Counted from the first letter of the stretch, positions 42,942 to 52,085 are shown. The stretch is 64,000 nucleotides of DNA from Psychrobacillus sp048572895 (GCF_048572895.1 NZ_CP183878.1:1612001-1676000), one strand, 5' to 3'. Numbers and translations are program-made. Notes: generated from the letters alone by a model not told the origin.

Positions 42942-43718
42942 TTAAGTGAAATTTGGTTTTCTTTTTTCTAAAAATGCTTGGATGCCTTCTTTATAGTCAT
43001 TAGAGCTGAAGGATTCTAAGATAAGCTCCTCAATTTCTTTTGTTTCTTCGTTGTCACCATCAATAATTGCTTGGATAACTTGTTTAATACCGTTATTGGC
43101 AACAGAAGACTTACGAATAATTTGACCAGCAAACTCAAGACATTTTTCCTCTAAATCTTCCATCGGATAAATATAGTCAATTAAGCCGATTTCTTTTCCT
43201 TCTTCCGCTGTGATAAGTTTTGCCGTATATAATAATTCTTTTGCTTTAGTTGACCCGATAAGATTTACTAACCGCTTTGTACTAACAAGGTTATAAATAA
43301 TGCCTATGTTTGCAGCGGTAATACCAAGTTTGCTACCTGATGATGCGAATCGAAAGTCACAGGAATTTGCAAGTTCTAAACCACCGCCAATAGCCAACGT
43401 CTTGATAAGTGCGATGGTAGGTTTAGGGAAACGGTACAATTTTTCAATAGATTCAAGTGTTGCATCATTATAATCCTTTGCTTTTTGGGCAGAAAAGCGA
43501 TTTTCTAGAAACTCGGTTATATCTGCACCAGAGGAGAAGGCAGTTTCATCAGCACCTTTAAGTATTAATAATTTAACTTGCGGATCTTTCTCGAGTTCAC
43601 ATAATAATTCACCTAACTGTTTAAACATAGCGAGGGAGAATGAATTCTTCTTATCCGCTCGATTAAAGACAAGCGTCGCAATAAAACCATTGCGCTCTAC
43701 ATATAATAGATTTGTCAT
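42942..43718 (-). CDS. enoyl-CoA hydratase/isomerase (crotonase) family protein
   Basis: A 258-residue crotonase fold. The oxyanion hole is formed by FSSGADITEF and IGGGLELANSCDFRFAS; the Glu of GGLELAN corresponds to one catalytic Glu of hydratases. The second hydratase Glu (usually GxPEIxLG) is replaced: the stretch is LGITAANIGI. This suggests an isomerase, hydrolase, decarboxylase or lyase rather than a classical hydratase. RBS GGAGGC, ATG at 43718, 14 nt after metI. Confidence 0.85.
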   Translation of the reverse strand: MTNLLYVERNGFIATLVFNRADKKNSFSLAMFKQLGELLCELEKDPQVKLLILKGADETAFSSGADITEFLENRFSAQKAKDYNDATLESIEKLYRFPKPTIALIKTLAIGGGLELANSCDFRFASSGSKLGITAANIGIIYNLVSTKRLVNLIGSTKAKELLYTAKLITAEEGKEIGLIDYIYPMEDLEEKCLEFAGQIIRKSSVANNGIKQVIQAIIDGDNEETKEIEELILESFSSNDYKEGIQAFLEKRKPNFT

Positions 43719-43732
43719 GTTGGAGCCTCCTA

Positions 43733-44404
43733 CTAATCTTTTTTTATACTAGCCGCTATACGGTTACCAATAGATTGAATACTCTGTACAAGAATGATTA
43801 ATATAAATACTGTCGCATACATCACGTCTACTTCGTATCTTAAGTGACCGAAACGATAAGCAACGTCACCTAAACCACCTGCTCCAACCATACCAGCCAT
43901 TGCTGTAGCCCCGATTAAACTTACCGTAGAAATTGTCAGCCCTAGAATAATGGAAGGGCGGGCTTCTCTTAGTAAAACATTCCAAATGATAGCGGGAGTG
44001 CTAATACCCATTGCGGTATAAGCCTCAATTACTCCATTTTCCACTTCTAGTAAAGCTGACTCCATTAGGCGAGCGATATAAGGTGCAGAATATATTACTA
44101 ATGGTACGATAACACCTTTTACACCAATAGATGTTCCAACTAACAACTTTGTAAAAGGAAGTATGAAAAATAGTAAAATGATAAAAGGAACTGAGCGTAC
44201 AATATTAATGATTAAATTAGTTAATTGATAAATAATTTTGTTATCTAATGCCTGACCAGGTCTTGTTAGTACTATTAAAATACCTAATGGAATCCCGATT
44301 AATACTGAGAAGAAAAGGGAAATACCAACCATTTGAAATGTTTCTACAACTGATTTACCGATAATAGGTAGCCATTGTTCTATAAATTGATCAGTTCTAC
44401 TCAT
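43733..44404 (-). CDS. metI: methionine ABC transporter permease
   Basis: A 223-residue permease with five to six membrane segments: FSVLIGIPLGILIVLTRPGQ, IINIVRSVPFIILLFFILPF, the EAA-like loop EAYTAMGISTPAIIWNVLLR and GAGGLGDVAYRFG are MetI hallmarks. It overlaps metN by 8 nt. Confidence 0.95.
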   Translation of the reverse strand: MSRTDQFIEQWLPIIGKSVVETFQMVGISLFFSVLIGIPLGILIVLTRPGQALDNKIIYQLTNLIINIVRSVPFIILLFFILPFTKLLVGTSIGVKGVIVPLVIYSAPYIARLMESALLEVENGVIEAYTAMGISTPAIIWNVLLREARPSIILGLTISTVSLIGATAMAGMVGAGGLGDVAYRFGHLRYEVDVMYATVFILIILVQSIQSIGNRIAASIKKD

Positions 44405-45422
44405 GAGATTGTCCCTCCAGTTCTTCAGTTGCTACCCCTTGTTCTTCTAAATAGTGGATTGCATTACTAACCTGTTCCTTTTCCCCAATTAAGTGGACGA
44501 CTATATTACCAACGATGCCATTCTTTAATTCGATAATATTGGCAGTTAGTATATTTGGTTGAACATGAAATTTTTGACTAACATCTGCTAATAATGGTTT
44601 TCCTGTACTTTCACCGACAAATGTTAAACGAGTAACTGCACCCGTAACATTTAACTGAGAAATTAACGAGGAAGATAAATTACGCTGACTGATTGTATTT
44701 AAAAACTTTTTCGTAGTGGGGTGGGTAGGTTTGGTAAATAGATTAATAGCTGTATCTTGTTCAACAATTTCTCCATTTTCCATGACATACACATGATCAC
44801 AAATTTTTTGAATGACATTCATTTCATGCGTGATCAATAGAATGGTGATTCCTAATTCACGATTAATCTTTAGAAGTAAGTCCAAAATAGAATCAGTTGT
44901 TTCAGGATCAAGCGCGCTTGTCGCTTCATCACTAAGTAATACTTCTGGCTCCTGCGATAGTGCTCGAGCAATGGCAACACGCTGCTTTTGACCACCAGAT
45001 AACTGGTTTGGAAAGTTTGTATGCTTGTCGGTTAATCCAACTATTTCTAAATATTGTTCCACTCGTTTTTTTACTTCTGCTTTATTATAGCCAAGTAGCT
45101 TTAGTGGAATGGCGATATTATCATAGACGGTTGCTGTTTTTAAAAGGTTAAATCCCTGAAATATCATACCGATTTTATTGCGAGTTTGACGCAATTTAGG
45201 AAGGGGAAGGGAAGTTAGTTCTACTCCGTTAATGAAAACTTTACCTTTCGTTGGCTGCTCAAGTAGGTTTACGCACCGAATAAGCGTACTTTTACCAGCA
45301 CCACTATATCCAATGACACCGTGGATTTCTCCTTTTTTTACCTGAATGTTCACTTGCTTTACTGCTTTAACTGTTCCACTCTTGCTATTAAACTCTTTCG
45401 AGACATTTTCTAATACAATCAT
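44397..45422 (-). CDS. metN: methionine ABC transporter ATP-binding protein
   Basis: A 341-residue MetN. Walker A GYSGAGKST, signature LSGGQKQRVAIARAL, Walker B VLLSDEATSALDPETT, H-loop LLITHEMNV. After residue 255 a C-terminal NIL domain (VTRLTFVGESTGKPLLADVS) should bind methionine and inhibit uptake when it is plentiful. ATG at 45422 after AAAGGAAG; a hairpin lies between metQ and metN. Confidence 0.95.
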   Translation of the reverse strand: MIVLENVSKEFNSKSGTVKAVKQVNIQVKKGEIHGVIGYSGAGKSTLIRCVNLLEQPTKGKVFINGVELTSLPLPKLRQTRNKIGMIFQGFNLLKTATVYDNIAIPLKLLGYNKAEVKKRVEQYLEIVGLTDKHTNFPNQLSGGQKQRVAIARALSQEPEVLLSDEATSALDPETTDSILDLLLKINRELGITILLITHEMNVIQKICDHVYVMENGEIVEQDTAINLFTKPTHPTTKKFLNTISQRNLSSSLISQLNVTGAVTRLTFVGESTGKPLLADVSQKFHVQPNILTANIIELKNGIVGNIVVHLIGEKEQVSNAIHYLEEQGVATEELEGQSHE

Positions 45423-45443
45423 TTACTATCTTCCTTTCTAAAG

Positions 45444-45473
45444 AAAACGCTACCGTAGTCGGTAACGTTTTCA
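45444..45473 (-). other. hairpin between metQ and metN
   Basis: GAAAACG.TACCG pairs with CGGTA.CGTTTTC (one mismatch). Without a long T-run it is more likely a partial terminator or an mRNA-stabilising hairpin that lets the metQ message outnumber metN. Confidence 0.5.
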
Positions 45474-45479
45474 AGTCCA

Positions 45480-46301
45480 TTATTCGTCCCAGCTTGCTAA
45501 TACAGAACCTTTAAACTCTTCTTCGATGAATTTTCTTACTTCTTCAGATTGATATGCTTTCACAAACTTTTGGATCGTTGGATCATCCTTGTTTTCCGCA
45601 CGAACAACAATAAAGTTCACATAAGGAGAGTTTGATGATTCAAGTAAAATAGAATCCTCTTTTGGATTAATTCCAGCTTCTAGTGCAAAGTTTGTATTGA
45701 TAGCAGCAGCATCTACTTCACCTAGTTGTTTTGGTATTTGAGCAGCTTCTAGTTCAATAAATTTTAGATTTTTAGGATTTTCTTCAATGTCATAAATACT
45801 AGCAGTTTCTCTTTTGTCTTCTTTAATTTTGATGTAGCCATTTTCTTCTAAGATGTATAATGCACGAGCGCCGTTTGTTGGGTCATTTGGCAAACCAAAA
45901 GTTGCACCGTCTGGCAGATCATCAATTGAATCGTATTTGTCTGAGTAAACACCCATCGGATTTAAGATTGTTTTTCCTACTGGCACTAAATCTGTGCTAT
46001 GATCCTTGTTAAACGTATCTAGAAATGGCTCGTGTTGATAGCTATTCGCATCTAAATCACCTTCTGATAATGCAGTGTTAGGTAGAATATAATCTGAGAA
46101 TACTTTAAGTTCGACTTCCAATCCGTCTTTAGCAGCGACTTTAGCAGCTTCTTCCACAATTTGTTCATGTGGTCCAGCGGTAACCCCTACAACTATTTTG
46201 TCCTCATTAATAGCTTTACCTGGTGAAGAGGCACCATCTCCACAAGCTACTAGAGCCCCAGTTAATAATACCGTTGATAATAAAAATCCAATTTTCTTCA
46301 T
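45480..46301 (-). CDS. metQ: methionine ABC transporter substrate-binding lipoprotein
   Basis: A 273-residue lipoprotein. The ATG at 46301 follows TTCGGAGGAA; the open frame extends upstream into the riboswitch terminator and is not coding there. The lipobox is LVACG around residue 20. NlpA/MetQ blocks: VGVTAGPHEQIVEEAAKVAA, DYILPNTALSEGDLDANSYQ, GATFGLPNDPTNGARALYIL and VNFIVVRAENKDDP. It captures methionine outside the membrane. First gene after the SAM riboswitch. Confidence 0.95.
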   Translation of the reverse strand: MKKIGFLLSTVLLTGALVACGDGASSPGKAINEDKIVVGVTAGPHEQIVEEAAKVAAKDGLEVELKVFSDYILPNTALSEGDLDANSYQHEPFLDTFNKDHSTDLVPVGKTILNPMGVYSDKYDSIDDLPDGATFGLPNDPTNGARALYILEENGYIKIKEDKRETASIYDIEENPKNLKFIELEAAQIPKQLGEVDAAAINTNFALEAGINPKEDSILLESSNSPYVNFIVVRAENKDDPTIQKFVKAYQSEEVRKFIEEEFKGSVLASWDE

Positions 46302-46341
46302 TTTACATTCCTCCGAATAATTATTAAGAATGTTGTATAAA

Positions 46342-46374
46342 TACAAAAGCCTCTCTTCCATTAGAAAGAGAGGC
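46342..46374 (-). terminator. SAM riboswitch terminator hairpin
   Basis: On the minus strand GCCTCTCTTT pairs with AAGAGAGGC and TTTTGT follows. Part of the left arm can instead pair with the 3' side of riboswitch stem P1, the usual S-box on/off arrangement. Confidence 0.85.
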
Positions 46375-46391
46375 GCATAAATACGTTTATC

Positions 46392-46511
46392 CTCTCTTAT
46401 CTATCAAAACAAAATGTTTTGCAGGATTTAGCACCTTTCCACATATGGATAATATGTGGATGGTTGCCGAGCTTCATCGGGCCAGTCCCTCAGCTACTCT
46501 TGATAAGAGAT
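46392..46511 (-). ncRNA. SAM-I riboswitch (S-box leader) of the met operon
   Basis: Minus strand: stem P1 TCTCTTATC (46502-46510) with GATAAGAGA (46392-46401), the conserved GAGGGACTGGCCCGATGAAG, then CTCGGCAACC, a hairpin built on CCACATAT, and GGTGCTAAATCC. These are the core S-box blocks that bind S-adenosylmethionine. High SAM should favour the downstream terminator and shut off metQ-metN-metI and, by arrangement, the three catabolic-type genes after them. Confidence 0.95.
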
Positions 46512-46662
46512 ATCAGCTATTAAATTTTCCAACAGTTCATAAAATATAATTTACTACATCAACTTATGAAAGTCAATACACTTTTTTTATATTTGCATAT
46601 AACATTCGAAATAGTTTATGTTTAGTAACAATAAATAATTATACATTAGGAGTGTGTAAGCG

Positions 46663-47172
46663 GTGTCAAAAATCAGAGCGAATTTTGCTGTTGGACAGTT
46701 AGGAAAGGTTGTAGGTGCACGTTTGGTTTATGGAACTGATCTACTAGAGGGGATAGAGGAACTGTGTAAAGTAAATGGAATTAGGTCCGCTACGATTTTA
46801 AGCTGTTTTGGTAGTTTTCAAAGAAGTGGATTTGTTTATTTGGTTCCCAATGCAAATTCACATATAGGTGTAGGGTACAATAATCTTATTGTAAAAGAGG
46901 GACCAATCGAGTTTTTGCAAGGTACAGGGGTTGTATGCCAAAGAGATGGTCAGTTTGAAATACATTTTCATGGCACGATATGTGACCAAAGTGGTAATAT
47001 TTTTGGTGGTCATTTTATAAAAGGAGAAAATCCTGTTATTACAGTAGACCTAGTGTTAGCAGAAACTATTGATATGGAGTTTCGGAGACAGTTTGATGAA
47101 GCGACAGGGGCAAACCAGTTTTATCCAGTAGAAACAAAAAAAGAAACAACTACCCAGCTACAAAGTGAATAA
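46663..47172 (+). CDS. PPC/DUF296-domain protein
   Basis: A 169-residue single PPC domain: FAVGQLGKVVGARLVYGTDL, IRSATILSCFGSFQRSGFVY, EIHFHGTICDQSGNIFGGHF. In plants PPC domains are attached to AT-hook proteins; stand-alone bacterial members form trimers of unknown role. The histidines in HFHG and GGHF may bind a metal. GTG start at 46663 after TTAGGAGTG. Single gene, divergent from the S-box operon. Confidence 0.8.
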   Translation: MSKIRANFAVGQLGKVVGARLVYGTDLLEGIEELCKVNGIRSATILSCFGSFQRSGFVYLVPNANSHIGVGYNNLIVKEGPIEFLQGTGVVCQRDGQFEIHFHGTICDQSGNIFGGHFIKGENPVITVDLVLAETIDMEFRRQFDEATGANQFYPVETKKETTTQLQSE

Positions 47173-47175
47173 ATG

Positions 47176-47211
47176 AAAACTGCAGCCCTTTATAAAAGGG
47201 CTGCAGTTTTT
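47176..47211. terminator. bidirectional terminator between the PPC gene and mtnE
   Basis: AAAACTGCAGCCCTTT and AAAGGGCTGCAGTTTT form a nearly perfect 16-bp stem with T/A flanks; it overlaps the last base pairs of mtnE. Confidence 0.85.
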
Positions 47212-48373
47212 AAAATAAATTCAGTTTTCCAATTCGTGTAATTGCTTCTTCCAAACGTTCTTCATCAACTAATAAGCCCACTCGAACATATCCTTCTCCG
47301 TATGTACCGAATCCATTACCGGCAGCAACAGCTACGTCTGCTTCTTTCAAGAGTAAATCTGCAAAAGCTTCACTTGTATAATTGTCAGGAACAGGTAACC
47401 ATGCGAAGAAAGATCCTTTTGGTGCATTCACTTGCCAACCAATACTGTTACAAGATTCGATGAGTGCATTACGTCTACCTTCATATAGATCAACCAATTC
47501 CTTTACACATTCTTGACTCTCATTCAGTGCAATGGTCGCTGCATCTTGAATTGCAGGGAAGATACTAACAAATAAATGATCTTGAATGATATTAATAGCT
47601 TCAATAATTTTCGCATTTCCAACAGCAAAACCAACTCGCCATCCAGCCATATTATACGTTTTGGACAGTGTATACATTTCAATGCCAACATCTTTTGCAC
47701 CATCGGCCTGTAAAAAACTTACTGGTTTCACGCCATCAAAGCCAATTCCTCCATATGCAAAATCATGGATAATGGCAATATCAGCTTCTTTTGCTAAAGT
47801 AACAGTTTCTTGGAAAAAATCTAAAGTAGCAATTGCGCCAGTGGGGTTATTAGGATAATTTAAATACATTAGTATCGCTTTTTGTTTTTGCTCCTCGGTT
47901 AAAGAGCTGTAATCAGGTAGGAAATTATTTTCCTCGATTAATGGCATAGTGTTAAACTCAACATTTGCAAGTCCCACGCCCGATAAATAGTCAGGATAAC
48001 CAGGGTCCGGGAGTAGCATTAAATCATTTTCATTCATCAAAGCTAATGGAAGCTCTACTAAGCCAATTTTAGTTCCAAATAAAACAGCCACTTCCGTTTC
48101 AGGGTCAATATCCACATTATATTCTCGTTTATAGAAATTAGCTGCAGCTTTTTTAAAATCCCCAGTTCCACGAAATGGGCTATACTTGTGATTATGTGGA
48201 TTAGCTGCAGCTTCTTGAAGTGCTTGTACAATATGAGTGGGAGTGGGCTGATCAGGATTACCCTGTCCTAAATTAATCACATCTCTACCTTCTAGAACTG
48301 CATCTCCTACTTTTTTTACTAGTGTAGCAAAAAACTGTGAAGGTAAATTTTTTAAACGGTTTGAAAATTCCAT
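47210..48373 (-). CDS. mtnE: methionine-salvage aminotransferase MtnE
   Basis: A 387-residue class I PLP aminotransferase very close to my memory of B. subtilis MtnE (YkrV): DVINLGQGNPDQPTPTHIVQ, FYKREYNVDIDPETEVAVLF, MYLNYPNNPTGA, the PLP lysine in YTLSKTYNMAGWRVGFAVGN, and AAGNGFGTYGEGYVRVGLL. It transaminates 4-methylthio-2-oxobutanoate to methionine. The ATG at 48373 has GAGGT 7 nt before it; the frame opens earlier (48415) without an RBS. It is divergent from mtnU. Confidence 0.93.
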   Translation of the reverse strand: MEFSNRLKNLPSQFFATLVKKVGDAVLEGRDVINLGQGNPDQPTPTHIVQALQEAAANPHNHKYSPFRGTGDFKKAAANFYKREYNVDIDPETEVAVLFGTKIGLVELPLALMNENDLMLLPDPGYPDYLSGVGLANVEFNTMPLIEENNFLPDYSSLTEEQKQKAILMYLNYPNNPTGAIATLDFFQETVTLAKEADIAIIHDFAYGGIGFDGVKPVSFLQADGAKDVGIEMYTLSKTYNMAGWRVGFAVGNAKIIEAINIIQDHLFVSIFPAIQDAATIALNESQECVKELVDLYEGRRNALIESCNSIGWQVNAPKGSFFAWLPVPDNYTSEAFADLLLKEADVAVAAGNGFGTYGEGYVRVGLLVDEERLEEAITRIGKLNLF

Positions 48374-48457
48374 GTATATAACCTCGTTTTCTAATAAGTT
48401 GCATTTGTTAGTCAAATCTTATAACCTTTTTATTATTATGTCTATAGGGGTGTTGAA

Positions 48458-49234
48458 ATGAGAATTGCATGTGTCCAGTTAAATTTGGCTTTTGGGAATC
48501 CAAAAGAAAATTTTAGAAAAGTAGAAGAAAAGATTCGAAAAGCTGCCATGTTAAATGCGGAAATCGTTGTATTACCTGAAATGTGGAATAGTGCTTATGA
48601 TTTAACTCATCTTGAGGAATTAGCTGATGTAAACGGAGAAGAAACAAAAAGTCTTCTAACGAGGTTAGCTAAAGAATTACATATTCATATTATTGGAGGA
48701 TCGGTTTCAACGAAAAAAGAAAATCATTTTTTTAATACGATGTATATTGTAAATAATACTGGAGAGCTGATTGCTGAATATGATAAAGCTCATTTGTTTA
48801 AATTAATGGATGAACATCTTTACTTAGAGGCAGGAGCAAGCAAAAATATCTTCACCCTGAGTGATGTCGAAATGGGTGGCGTTATTTGTTATGATTTACG
48901 TTTCCCAGAGTGGTTCCGTGTTCATTCATCTGCGGGAGCAAAAGTAATTTTTGTACCTGCGCAATGGCCAGCAACTAGAGTTGATCATTGGAAAATATTA
49001 TTACAGGCTCGGGCGATTGAAAATCAATGTTTCATTGTTGCGGTAAATAGAGTTGGAGAAGATCCGAATAATTCATTTAACGGGAACTCGATGGTAATAG
49101 CACCTTGGGGTGAGGTTCTTTGGGTAGGAGCCGATGAAGAAACAATAGGTTTAGTAGATATAAATATAGAAGAAGTAGAAGAAGTAAGAAAAAGAATTCC
49201 CGTATTTAAAGATAGAAGAGTGGATATATATTAA
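48458..49234 (+). CDS. mtnU: carbon-nitrogen hydrolase, omega-amidase type (MtnU)
   Basis: A 258-residue nitrilase-superfamily enzyme with the Glu-Lys-Cys triad in VVLPEMWN, EYDKAHLFKLM and GGVICYDLRFPEWFR. B. subtilis mtnU lies beside mtnE; the enzyme is thought to hydrolyse 2-oxoglutaramate made when glutamine is the amino donor, pulling the transamination forward. ATG at 48458 after AGGGGTGTTG. The 84-bp gap to mtnE must hold both promoters; no S-box is present there. Confidence 0.9.
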   Translation: MRIACVQLNLAFGNPKENFRKVEEKIRKAAMLNAEIVVLPEMWNSAYDLTHLEELADVNGEETKSLLTRLAKELHIHIIGGSVSTKKENHFFNTMYIVNNTGELIAEYDKAHLFKLMDEHLYLEAGASKNIFTLSDVEMGGVICYDLRFPEWFRVHSSAGAKVIFVPAQWPATRVDHWKILLQARAIENQCFIVAVNRVGEDPNNSFNGNSMVIAPWGEVLWVGADEETIGLVDINIEEVEEVRKRIPVFKDRRVDIY

Positions 49235-49302
49235 TAGATATTGCTAACTGTATTGACGTACAGATGGCTTTTTTGTATGGTTTTCTAAAGGGGGAATTAT
49301 TA

Positions 49303-49782
49303 ATGGTAGAAAAAATTCACGCGATTCAAGATGAATATCCAGAAGATTTTGCATGGTGCTACGGTTGTGGAAGAATGAACAAAGATGGACATCACTTTCG
49401 TACTGCTTGGGATGGGGAGCAGACAGTGACGATTTATGAACCAAAGGAAGAACATATCGCTATACCTGGTTTCGTATACGGTGGGCTAATTGGGGCATTA
49501 GTCGACTGTCATGGCACAGGGTCTGCTTCACTTGCATTACACCGAAAGAATGGGTTTGAGCCAGGAAGTGGAGAAACACCACCACGCTTTGTGACTGGTT
49601 CTTTGCATGTAGATTTCCTAAAACCAACACCTCAAAAAGTTGCGCTAAAAGCAATTGGCAAAGTGGAAGAAATCCATCCTAAGAAATTCAAAGTCACTAC
49701 AGAAGTATTTGCGGGAGAAGAGCTTTGTGCTCGAGGTGAAGTTATCGCTGTATTAATGCCAGCAACTTTTGGAAAACAATAA
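49303..49782 (+). CDS. PaaI/4HBT-family hotdog thioesterase
   Basis: A 159-residue hotdog protein: DFAWCYGCGRMNKDGHHFRT with a Cys pair near the N-terminus, IPGFVYGGLIGALVDCHGTGSA holding the expected catalytic Asp, and FVTGSLHVDFLKPTP. It should cleave an acyl-CoA thioester. The ATG at 49303 has AAAGGGGG; the earlier ATG at 49264 lacks an RBS. Followed by a strong terminator and repeat copy 2. Confidence 0.8.
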   Translation: MVEKIHAIQDEYPEDFAWCYGCGRMNKDGHHFRTAWDGEQTVTIYEPKEEHIAIPGFVYGGLIGALVDCHGTGSASLALHRKNGFEPGSGETPPRFVTGSLHVDFLKPTPQKVALKAIGKVEEIHPKKFKVTTEVFAGEELCARGEVIAVLMPATFGKQ

Positions 49783-49789
49783 AATATAT

Positions 49790-49836
49790 AGAACCTGCGT
49801 AATAAAACAGTTGTTTTTATTACGCAGGTTCTTTTT
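49790..49836 (+). terminator. rho-independent terminator of the thioesterase gene
   Basis: AGAACCTGCGTAATAAAA pairs with TTTTATTACGCAGGTTCT, followed by TTTT; repeat copy 2 begins at its T-run. Confidence 0.9.
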
Positions 49837-50452
49837 AAAAAGATAAGATAGTTTATAAAAATGTAGTATGAACACGGGGTTTGCGCACTTTTAAAAATGA
49901 ATAATACGACTGATTTCCGGTTCAGGAGGACGCGTTCCACTGCAATCAATTAGTGTGTAGTACTCCCCTAGAGGATTTAGCATAGCTTATCGCTCAGATG
50001 ATAAGATTGGTCAAATTTTAGAGTGAGAACAAATTATTTGTAATCGCTTGTGCATTAGAAACGCGATTATCCAATGGTAGAGGAAGAAAGCAGATATTCT
50101 TATTTTCTTGTGGAAATAAAGAAAAGTAGTAAGTGTTTGACTCATAAAAGAGCGAAGTAGCGAACGAAATTGCATCTTCGAGAGCTCCCTCTATGAATAA
50201 GACAGTAGCGTTTCTCTAGTTATATAAGAACGCACTAGCCTGTTTCTAAGAGTTATATAAGGGTTACGGATAGACAAAAGCCATAAGATTACCGATAAAA
50301 GAAGAGGCTGGTCGTGACGAAGTCACGACCAGCCTCTTTAAAAATTCACTCGGTAATAATGTAGCTACCTGTCTGTTCCAAACACTTTGAAAACGATAGA
50401 AACAGGTTTTGAACTAAAAGGACCGGGCGTCATTTTGGCCGATTTTTCTTAT
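49836..50452 (+). repeat. dispersed intergenic element, copy 2 (about 620 bp, nested hairpin)
   Basis: Same orientation and order as copy 1: 5' end AAAAAGATAAGATAGTTTAT, the CGGTTCAGGAGGACGCGTTCC block with its GC-rich middle deleted, CAATCAATTAGTGTGTAGTA, then the conserved GCGAAGTAGCGAACGAAATT tract. The hairpin pairs 50237-50248 with 50397-50408, ATTACCGA 50288-50295 with 50350-50357, and a perfect 17-bp apical stem 50302-50318 with 50322-50338. It fills the gap between the convergent thioesterase and UMF1 transporter genes. No convincing coding frame. Confidence 0.8.
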
Positions 50453-50561
50453 GTTCTATGATTTAGCCCCTACCATTAGATTAAGTAAAGCTTGGGAATG
50501 GCATGAAAAGAGATTGTTTTTGATTTTCACTGAACGCTTTTAATATTTAAATAGATTCCAA

Positions 50562-50590
50562 ACAAAAGACATACTAAATTCTAGTATGTC
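50562..50590 (-). terminator. rho-independent terminator of the UMF1 transporter gene
   Basis: GACATACTA (50568-50576) pairs with TAGTATGTC (50582-50590), followed on the minus strand by TTTTGTTT. Confidence 0.8.
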
Positions 50591-50599
50591 CAAACAAAT

Positions 50600-51877
50600 T
50601 TAAGAGTTTACTATTACATCGACAGGAGGTGCTTCTTTCGGTTCTGGAACTCTTGTTAAAATGATAAAGCCGATGATAAATAAGATCACTAAACTAAATA
50701 CACCATACGCAGAGTTTCCAGTTAACTGTGCAGTAACAGCTACTAATAGTGGCCCCATAATAGACGCAAATTTACCGAAGATATTATAAAATCCAAAAAA
50801 CTCGTTTGAATTTTCTTTTGGAACTAATTTGCCAAAGTAGGATCTACTAAGCGCTTGTATACCGCCTTGAGAAGTTGCTACAAGCATTGCTAAAATCCAG
50901 AAATCTACTATAGTGTCTAAGAAAAATGCATAAGTACATACAATTATATAAACAATTATTCCAACATAAAGCATTTTCTTTTCAGAAAACTTAGTAGCTA
51001 ATTTCCCATATAATAGAGCAAATGGAGCTGCGACAACTTGAGTGGCAAATAATACGATAAGCAAACTCGTTGAATCCAAGCCTAAATCAGAACCATAAGC
51101 TGTAGACATGGAGATAATGGTACCCACTCCATCAATATAAAAAAAGTAAGCTATTAAAAATAAAAATAGAGTTCGGTATTGTCGTATTTCTTTGAAGGTA
51201 TTTCCTAATCGTTTAAAGCTTTCTAAGATTATATTTCCTTCTTTTTCGATAAAGTGAATTTGCTTCACATTTTTGAACATTGGAATGGAAAATATCACCC
51301 ACCAGGCAGCCGTTATGACAAATGCAACTCGGCTTGCGTTGGTCGTTGAAATAGGAATAATTTCTTTCCCGGCCAACAAAATAATAACAATACTGAGTAA
51401 AAAAGGAATAGTTGAACCAATATAGCCAAGACTATACCCACGTGCCGATACCTTGTGCATACGTTCATTGGTTGTAACATCTACTATAAAGCCGTCGTAG
51501 AATACGTTGGCTCCAGTTGCACCGAGTGCAGCAAGTGTATAAAAGATTAATAATAATAGCCAGTTATCAAAAGGTACGAATGCAAGCATTGTAGTAAATG
51601 TAACACCTAATACAAAGAAAAAAGTAAAAAATTTCTTTTTCATCCCGCGATAATCTGCTATTGTTCCTAAAATAGGACCTATCATGGCAAGTATAAAAGT
51701 AAAAATGGCAATCGTATATCCTAGATAAGCAGTGGAATCGGCTGCATCTACACCACCAGCTTTTGCGGATTCCTTAAAAAAGATAGGAAGAACAGCTGTA
51801 GTAATGATGATTGAATAGGCAGAAGAGCCCCAATCATAAAGAGACCAACTATTCTCTTCTTTCGTGAATTTTTTCAA
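50600..51877 (-). CDS. UMF1-type MFS transporter (Atg22-like)
   Basis: About 425 residues and twelve membrane segments. NSWSLYDWGSSAYSIIITTA near the start, PILGTIADYRGMKKKFF, ANVFYDGFIVDVT, LSRSYFGKLVPKENSNEFFG and FNIFGKFASIMGP-type sequence (here YNIFGKFASIMGP) identify the UMF1 family. Fungal Atg22 exports amino acids from vacuoles; bacterial members are uncharacterised. Start choice is uncertain: GGAGG is one base from an ATG at 51886 but 10 nt from a TTG at 51877, which I prefer. Confidence 0.82.
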   Translation of the reverse strand: MKKFTKEENSWSLYDWGSSAYSIIITTAVLPIFFKESAKAGGVDAADSTAYLGYTIAIFTFILAMIGPILGTIADYRGMKKKFFTFFFVLGVTFTTMLAFVPFDNWLLLLIFYTLAALGATGANVFYDGFIVDVTTNERMHKVSARGYSLGYIGSTIPFLLSIVIILLAGKEIIPISTTNASRVAFVITAAWWVIFSIPMFKNVKQIHFIEKEGNIILESFKRLGNTFKEIRQYRTLFLFLIAYFFYIDGVGTIISMSTAYGSDLGLDSTSLLIVLFATQVVAAPFALLYGKLATKFSEKKMLYVGIIVYIIVCTYAFFLDTIVDFWILAMLVATSQGGIQALSRSYFGKLVPKENSNEFFGFYNIFGKFASIMGPLLVAVTAQLTGNSAYGVFSLVILFIIGFIILTRVPEPKEAPPVDVIVNS

Positions 51878-52085
51878 GATATTCATCCCTCCAACCATTA
51901 TTATAAAATATTGTACATCAAATAAATAGAGAGGAGTATAATAATTCAGAAAAATGACCTAAATTTTACAATTGAATTTCTTTATAACGACAATGATATT
52001 CCTAATATCTCGATTTAAAATTTACATACTTTTAACATTCATAGAATGAATTAAGGAATAAACTATATATTGAGGAGTAAAAATT

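Noticed and set aside
49836..50452. IS element or MITE with terminal inverted repeats
   Set aside because: The two ends show no clear inverted repeat and I see no flanking target duplication; a non-autonomous mobile origin remains possible but is unsupported.
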